The notes below the pieces were generated by a model. It made no database searches and had not been told where the DNA came from. It was given only the letters and a program-made list of their open reading frames with translations. This document shows, one piece after another, positions 52,107 through 64,000 of a stretch of 64,000 nucleotides of DNA (positions are counted from its first letter, which is position 1; every line of letters begins with the position of its first letter). The position numbers were made by a program, and so were the translations under genes. The DNA is taken from assembly GCA_007449985.2 (NCBI GenBank), contig VIIQ02000136.1, forward strand, positions 179,075-243,074, in the 5' to 3' direction. This DNA is from Desmodesmus armatus (taxonomy: Eukaryota; Chlorophyta; Chlorophyceae; Sphaeropleales; Scenedesmaceae).

Positions 52107-52663
52107 CATACCGCGCATGTGAAAAGCTGACCGTTGTTGTGGGTGGTGCTTTCTGGTGGTGCCATCGCTGCTGCTATCTTTGGACCTGCTTTGTGTCACT
52201 GGGGGTGATGCCTAGACCAACCTGTGTTCCTCAGAAGGTTCTGACGTCGCGGGAATGCATGACGGTCCTCCGTTGTTGACAGGCTGTCTCATTTCGAATG
52301 CTGTTACAAACCTGTTGAACAGTGTTTGAATGTTGTGCAGGGTCTTGTTTGTCCCTCGGGGGCTTCCTTGCAGTTGTATCCCTGACTGAATGCTACCCCT
52401 GCACATCGAGAAGGAACGAACACGGCAGCAACACGCCTTGAGCAACCGGTCTCTCTGGTCTTGGTCTGGCTTCTGCAGCACTTCCCGGCCGTCTTCAAGG
52501 ACGAGCTTGTTTATCAGTGCAATCGATTGTTTACTGCATAGCCGTGGCGTGCAGCAGCAGTGACAGGAGCGAAGCTCCACCACGTTCATTCCCTTCTGCT
52601 CCTTCAGTTCTGACTCAGTAGACGAGCTCTCAGGCCGGCAGGCCGCTCAATCACAAAGTCACC

Positions 52664-57994
<5,331 letters not shown>

Positions 57995-60109
57995 CCTATG
58001 GATGCAGCTTACCTGCCTAGCAACCCGCCTGCCTGCCTGCTTGCAGATGGCAGTGTGACCACTGTGCGCAGCTTACAGCTGCAAACTTGTAAGCACATTC
58101 TGTGGTGTGGGGTACGGTGGCGTAGTTTCGTAGCCCTCGGTTGGTCTTGTCATGCATACAGCCAGGCTGGGTCGGTCACTGCCTGTTGGCACCTCCCTTC
58201 CGTATGGCATCCACAGCTGCAACTGCTGTGGCCATGTTCCATCGCTAGGGCTGTGGCACGTCACACCTTTGGTATATCTCTGCTCGTGTACAGTAGTATG
58301 GCATGCATTATGCTTAGTGAGGTTGCTTTGTATTCAATTTCGGTCGAGGGAGGGGGGCTGGCACTCAACAGCGGGTTTTGTTCCTGCCTGCATGTGAGTG
58401 CAGCATGTTCAGGTTTCCAATGCATCTGGGTTCCTCCCCTATCCGCTGTTTGCGTGTGCACCCAAGGCTCGCGGCCTGTACCTTCGCTGTTGGAGTGGTG
58501 CGATCAGCTCGTTTGTTTTGTATCGTATGGGCCGGTGTCGTGCATGGCAGCTCCTGCAAGGTGCTGTTGCATGGGGCCTGCAGTGTTGCTGTCTGGGCAT
58601 GGCACCTGGACAATTGCATCATTGGTTTTCCAACCACCCAGTTTGCCTTCCCACGCCAAGGTGTATACGCTCAGTGCACCCCGTTTTGTACTTCCATATG
58701 TTGTATGGAGGTATGTACGCCCAGTGCCGCATGCTTGGAAGGGCAGGCCCTGAGGGGGTGTTTTTGTCTACTTGCCAGTCACCAGGGCTGTCTGGTAGTC
58801 ATGTCGGGCATGCTGAGTTGGCTTCCCGCAAGCACCGCTTGAACACTGCCAGCACTTTCTTGCACGCATGCCGTGTTGTGGGGTGCAGTCTAGCGCTTCC
58901 ATCCAGCTGCAACAAGCTGGGGTGCACACCCAATCATGTCATGCCATGACATGGTTGCTGATGGAAGCATGCTGTTTTGCGGCCTGCATGTTTTGTTGGC
59001 AGATGTGCGGGCTGTTGTAAGCTTTGCCCACTCTCAAGGTCACCCTCAGCACGTGGTGCTTCCCCGTCCTTCTGAACCCCCATAGCCCCCCCCCCCCCTG
59101 GCCGTAGGCCTCCACACCCAAAAACAATTCAGGCTATGTGCGTATGCCTGGATGGTTATGAGGGTGCCGGTTGAGCCTGCACATCCCATGCTGCTCAGCA
59201 GTACTGATCATTTCTTTGAAGCGGGTCCGACACCCTTACAGCCTGCAGGGGTTTTGTCAGCACACTGTGACAGGGTTGCAGTGGAATGAACACAAGCTGA
59301 GCGGTGCTTGCAGACCGAAACTGCTGAGATCCAACAACGACAAACGCTGGGCGGGGTCAAGTCATCTGTTTACCAAGTCAACAAGCAAGCAAGTTGATTG
59401 AAGGACAGCTGTGTGATTGAGAAGCACAGGGCAGCGTATAGCGTGAGGTCCTGGATGCTGAGAAAACATATTTTGGTTGTACCTTTGCTTGACATGCTAC
59501 GCAGCTGGGCTACAGGTAGGGCGGGATGACGAGCCTGCTGATCACGATGTCCTGTTCAGCGGCGTTTCTGGTGTCAGCCCGGCTTCTGTAACCACCGTGT
59601 CGTGTCGAAGGATATGGATAAGTAACCACAATTGCCCCATACTGCCAGCAACCATGCCATAGCGCCATGAATTGCCACCATGATGGTGGAGCAGCAGCAC
59701 CCCAACCGCTGAAACCAACCCCCATCAGCAGTCAACTGCTGCACTGCTCCAGCACGTGCTTGCAGGATGTGATCATCTGCTGGGGTGGATTGTGAACTGT
59801 TCTTAAGCCTTAGCAGTGTAGTCAACGACACACACACTCTCTTGCTGTTCGTCTACCAGGTGGCCCCGGTTGCTGCTGGCGTCTATGACTTCATCAGCAG
59901 CGCAACAGTGATGGGAGCCTGTAGTTGTGGCTGCAAGGCCATGACACCAGCACATGTTTGGTGCCTCCTGGTGCTTCTCACAGGTGTGCTGGGTGCAAAG
60001 CAGCTGCATACTGCTGATAGGCCCTGATAACAAATCATTGCACAGTCATGGAGGGCCAGCTGCTTCAGTCGTAAACTCTCATTAACAGCTTCTGCGTGGC
60101 CATTGATCA
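57995..60109. other. No gene seen; 3' side of DHFR-TS
   Basis: TGTAA at 58088-58092, 94 nt after the stop, is a good chlorophyte-type poly(A) signal. The open frames in 58.0-59.0 kb carry no family features. Confidence 0.4.
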
Positions 60110-60748
60110 GTGTGGCAGCGTTCAGTAGCTGGTCCTGCTTGTGATACCATCTGGCCCTCTGTTGGACGAGTCAAGCGCATACAGGCCAAATCTATGGGTC
60201 AACCCGCTGCAGCGTACTCACAGGAACCTGACCTATGCAAACCTGCCCTGTTTCCTCACCCGTACTACCCCTGCCGCGTTCCTCCCCCCCCCCCCCCCTC
60301 AACACCCCCCGCAGCGCGCTGCGTAGCATGCCGCCGGCTGCTCAAAGAAAGGGACTGGGGCGACACTGGTGATCCCAGCGGCCTGGGTGGCCTAGTAGCA
60401 GCTCGGTCCTTCAACGCACGCCCAGCACGCTCAGCCAGCCGCGTTGCAGTCACACCAGAGGCAGCAGAAGCCACCACAAACGCCCAGTTCACAGGCGTCT
60501 ACCGCCCATTCGGCCCCGCGGACCGCCGCACCTATGCAACAGCAGAGCCGCTGCCAAACAACGAGATCCGGGACCGCGCGCCTATCCGCCCTCGCAACCG
60601 CGCCACGACCGATGTAGTCCAGATCCCTGACCCGCCGAACCTCGGTACAGGGGAGGAGCAGATGGCGGTGCTGTTGGTTGGGGGCCTTGCCCTGGCAGAG
60701 ACCCCGAAGGTGCAGAGGCAGCTTCAGCTACAGATGCCCTGGCCATGA
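60110..60748 (+). CDS. Hypothetical protein, unsupported
   Basis: An open frame of 212 codons. The second half (TGVYRPFGPADRRTYATAEP, ATTDVVQIPDPPNLGTGEEQ) has mixed composition and reads more like real protein than the flanks; it ends with a short hydrophobic span (MAVLLVGGLALAE). The first half includes a Pro run from a C-tract and may be leader or intron. There is no recognised domain. Confidence 0.35.
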   Translation: MWQRSVAGPACDTIWPSVGRVKRIQAKSMGQPAAAYSQEPDLCKPALFPHPYYPCRVPPPPPPSTPPAARCVACRRLLKERDWGDTGDPSGLGGLVAARSFNARPARSASRVAVTPEAAEATTNAQFTGVYRPFGPADRRTYATAEPLPNNEIRDRAPIRPRNRATTDVVQIPDPPNLGTGEEQMAVLLVGGLALAETPKVQRQLQLQMPWP

Positions 60749-60971
60749 ATACAGGCTCGCGGCCGGACCAGACCACCGTAGCAGCCAGCCAGCTGATCAG
60801 TCGGCCGCCGGTGTTCCGGGCATTCATCCCAGGAAGGACACGGTCCTTTGGGGCGACCTCCAACAATGGGTGGGGTCTCTGGCGATGTCTGGTGCGGCCA
60901 ATGGGAAGGTGGTGCTGGCACAGCGGAGTCGGCTGTGGCGATGAGTCAGACACAGACGAGCACCGCTGACC

Positions 60972-61196
60972 ATGGCAGGGCTTGCCGCCGGAGCCGCGGG
61001 TGCCCGGGGTGATAGGGGCAGGAGGTTGCAGGCGTGGCTGCGTGCACTCATGCAGCAGCGCCCGATGGCAGCTGCACAGATGCACCAGCAGCAGCAGCAG
61101 CAGCGGCAGCAGCGGTGGGAACGCGGCCGACAGCAGCCGCCGCAGGAGGGATCGCCACCTTGGCAGGAGCAGTATACGACGCAGCAGCGCTTGTAG
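60972..61196 (+). CDS. Hypothetical small ORF, Gln/Arg-rich
   Basis: 74 codons beginning MAGLAAGAAGARGDRGRRLQ and ending SPPWQEQYTTQQRL. Partly a CAG run, so coding status is weak. It could be the last exon of the frame ending at 60748, but no clean splice pair was found. Confidence 0.25.
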   Translation: MAGLAAGAAGARGDRGRRLQAWLRALMQQRPMAAAQMHQQQQQQRQQRWERGRQQPPQEGSPPWQEQYTTQQRL

Positions 61197-63114
61197 CCGC
61201 GGCTGCAGCAGCGGCATCCAGCTGTGGCTGCGGCAGCGGCAGCGGCAGGCACACTGCTTTGCAGCAGCACGTGGTTAGCTGCTGACACAGCAGCTGGTTT
61301 GCTGCACCAACACTGGCAGGGGTTGCGCACTGATCCACTTGCAGGCGGCAGCATACTGCCATCTTTTCATATAACGCAGGGCCGATTCGGTCTGGGGTGT
61401 CTGTGCTCATAATTATCGCAGGGGTCTTTGTTGTGCGCTGGTGCCTGCAGGGGCATTTTGCAGGTGTTGTGCAGTCATCAGCAACAGCTAGCTAGTATCG
61501 CGGGGCTTGCCAAGATAGCTGGTGTGATTTTGTTACTACTGATCAAGCAGCACTTGAATCCAGCCTACCCCCGGGGGCTGCAGCTTCCATCCGTGGTGTG
61601 TCCGCAATTGTTGGCACGTCTGCATTGCGAAGGGTGTTGAGCTGAGTGTTGAAGTTGCGTTGGGTGTTGCAGTTTGTTGTAGTTGCTTGGTGAGTGCAGG
61701 GGCTGTCTGAGGCAGCAACATGTAGTATTTGCTGTGCTGCTGCCTGCATTTTTAGACCCTGTGTCAGCTGCAGGGGCATGTGAAGCACTCTTATGCCCTA
61801 CCCTAGGGGCCTCCATGGTAGGCAATATGCATATGGCTAAGTGTGTGGGGTGTTTTACATGCCGTCGATGCAACAGGTGCAATGCATTCACCCACCTGCC
61901 ACCTGCAAAAGGCGGTTATCAATAGGACATGCATGCCGTCGGCTTGTCATTGGCCCTTCTCTCTTTATGCTGTATCGCCCGCAGCTGCTATCAACTTGCA
62001 TGTGGAGTTTGTTTGCCTGGGAACGTGGCATACAGCACCCCTGCCATCATGAGTCATAGGGTGCTTCCCACTTGTGTGATCGGGCCCCAGACTAGTATAG
62101 GATGCATTACTAATTCCTGGGCGCCAGATTTGTGGCATGCCACATAGAAGTGGCATGCCACATATGGGGGAGCAGGTACTACTGTCTCTGAGGGGATGCC
62201 ACATTGCATGCACAGCGGCTGCAGAAGCCCACATTGCATGCACAACGGCTGCAGAAGCCGCATCTATTCCTTGACTGACTTTGGGGCAGGCTTGTGGTGA
62301 AACTCTTGTGTTTGACAGCAGCTTGCCTTAGTCTTTCTTCGTGGACTAGGTGTGCATCGGTGTCAGGGACCTTTTTGTTCCCTAGGTATTTCGGTTGTGG
62401 CCTGACTGTTGACTGGCACCAAGCGTGTGTGATGCTGGGTTGAAGGACAGGCCCGTGTTGGCCACAAAGCCATACTGTTGTGGCAGCTCGCAACTCTTGC
62501 TGCTGCAAGCAATGCCAATGTCCGGTATGTTGAGGCATGAGTTGCAACCAGCCATGTGTGTACCTAAAGCTGTCCGAAAAGAATGTTTCATGCCAGACTT
62601 TGCTAGTGCTTTCCAGTTTGATTGACCGTACAGCCAGCTTTTCAGCGTATTGACCTAAGGTCAAGCTTGACCTTGACGTTTGCATTGCCACCGTGTGCTC
62701 AGCCCAGCACACATGCGCGGATAATGTAACATTGTTTGATATTCACCAGGGGGACCGTCAATCACCGTTCCTTCCAGCCCCGTTAGCAGGGTTGTCCAAC
62801 ACAACCTGTTCAGTCTCAGTCAAACACTTGAGAGCTAACGTCCCATCCAAACTCCCTGCGACTGCACCACAGCTTGCAAGATGGTTATTTTGTTTCTCAA
62901 TATATCAAAAAGGTGACACAGTGACTTCAGGTGGCATTCGCCACAATGCAGCAAGCCAGATCGAAGGGATCAGAAACATGCACTGTCTGGCGCCCACAGC
63001 CCGAATGTTGCGACATGAGCTTGATGAATATCTTTGTGCGATTGGAAAGCTTGCTGCTTAGAAACAGTGCATTTTGCGTCCAATCTTTTTGACTTTGTTT
63101 GACCGCGTTCGAAA
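61197..63114. other. No gene seen; short repeats
   Basis: A tandem duplication at 62203-62262 (CACATTGCATGCACA, CGGCTGCAGAAGCC, twice) and paired TGTGGCATGCCACAT / GTGGCATGCCACAT at 62131-62163 are the only structures noted. Confidence 0.4.
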
Positions 63115-63258
63115 GTGACCGTTGTGGGAGCGATAGAGGTTCTACTGGCCATCCGTCGGCTGCCATTGACGGTTTCCTGCCTGATCTGTTCCAAACACCA
63201 CATCTCACTGCAATGTGGACAGCCAGTTGTTGAGCGCAACTCTCAACTCTGTCGCAGC

Positions 63259-63519
63259 ATGGCCAGCAGCGTGCCCCTCGGGGGCAGCTCTGCTTACAAC
63301 GCTTATACACCTGCAGCAGGATTCGCTGCCCCGAAGCCTGCAGCAGCTGCTGGGCCAAGCAAAGCGCCCAAGCACATCCAAGCAGCAGCAGAGCAGCAGC
63401 AGGTTGATGACGATGATGAGATCGCAGACGACGTTGCAGAGTATGACAACTTTGCCAACGTTTCAACTCGTGATCTGGAGACCCTGGGTTTTGATCGGCC
63501 ACCCCAGCCCAGCCTGTGA
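63259..63519 (+). CDS. Small acidic hypothetical protein
   Basis: 86 codons from an ATG in good context (GCAGCATGG). The N-terminal half is Ala/Gly/Pro-rich; the C-terminal half has an acidic run (VDDDDEIADDVAEYDNF) and ends DLETLGFDRPPQPSL. The composition and clear end look protein-like, but I recognise no family. The frame remains open upstream to 63115, and exons beyond the stop cannot be excluded. Confidence 0.4.
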   Translation: MASSVPLGGSSAYNAYTPAAGFAAPKPAAAAGPSKAPKHIQAAAEQQQVDDDDEIADDVAEYDNFANVSTRDLETLGFDRPPQPSL

Positions 63520-64000
63520 AGCAGCATCGCTGTCATCTGTCCCATCTCCTGACTGTGACTACCCACTCAAGCTGCCCTCACATGTGCTCAAAGTGAGTCA
63601 AAGCAATGACTAATGGACCTGTGGTGCAGTCAGATCGTGCTTGCATGTTTCACAGGCAGCAGCTGTTGAGGGTATGCATGTATCTGCAGGGGGTAGCAGC
63701 AGCAGAGTCCAATTTGTCACCTTCTGGTGCTGTCATCAAAAGCATCAACAGTGGGTAGAATCGGTGCCCCACCCTCACCTTCAGCAGTTGCAGACATGCA
63801 GGTGCTTCTGGAAAGCATCAATAATTGACCAGCAGGGTTGCTGCAGCATGGAAACACTGCCCTTGACCGGCACCTGTTTGATGCTGCTGTTGCACTCCAC
63901 AAGCCAGAGCTGTACTTTGGCACATGGTTTGTTTCATAGTGTTTGGTTTCCATGAAATACAAGGTTCCGTGATGGCTTTTTCCACCATGTTGTGCCTGAT
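63520..64000. other. No gene seen at window end
   Basis: No recognisable coding or repeat content. Confidence 0.4.

Overview
The window is nuclear DNA of a green alga. It is GC-rich and full of CAG/CTG repeats. It has many short GT-AG introns, algal or plant gene types (bifunctional DHFR-TS, expansin, endo-mannanase), and short interstitial runs of the plant/chlorophyte telomere unit TTTAGGG. The repeat style and long Ala/Gln tracts suggest a Sphaeropleales-like chlorophyte, but that placement is inference. I rebuilt gene models by hand from splice sites, codon phase and family conservation.

Layout. 1-3.2 kb: CAG-rich repeats with no safe gene. 3.2-9.4 kb (minus): a secreted Cys-rich protein of unknown function (gene A). 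10.7-16.6 kb (plus): a polyglutamine protein with possible DUF3110-like segments. 18.0-22.2 kb (minus): gene B, a paralogue of gene A. 24.4-27.4 kb (minus): a secreted expansin. 28.2-33.9 kb (minus): a fumarate reductase-like flavoprotein. 33.9-39.1 kb: no confident gene, but a large tandem repeat. 39.1-48.3 kb (minus): a secreted GH5 endo-beta-mannanase with a long Ala/Pro tail. 48.7-52.1 kb (plus): an FSH1-type serine hydrolase. 52.7-58.0 kb (plus): bifunctional dihydrofolate reductase-thymidylate synthase. 58-64 kb: only weak small ORFs.

The main signal is structural. All eight multi-exon genes carry tandem duplications anchored on exon-intron junctions. Some copy the last 30-50 nt of an exon with its 5' splice site; others copy a 3' splice site with the start of the next exon. 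In gene A this makes an array of eleven 42-nt exon-like copies. Nine have both an AG before and a GT after, and eight of those keep the reading frame. Two copies in the polyglutamine gene are also in-frame 42-nt micro-exon candidates. Other arrays would break the frame and are probably silent.

Two long fold-back hairpins lie in successive DHFR-TS introns and could be young miRNA precursors or short inverted-repeat elements. Two genes (GH5 mannanase and the polyglutamine protein) have an apparent single-base loss in a homopolymer, so assembly error must be excluded before calling them broken. Expansin and mannanase both act on cell walls, and genes A and B look secreted too, so the region leans toward wall or extracellular functions; an organised cluster is not shown.
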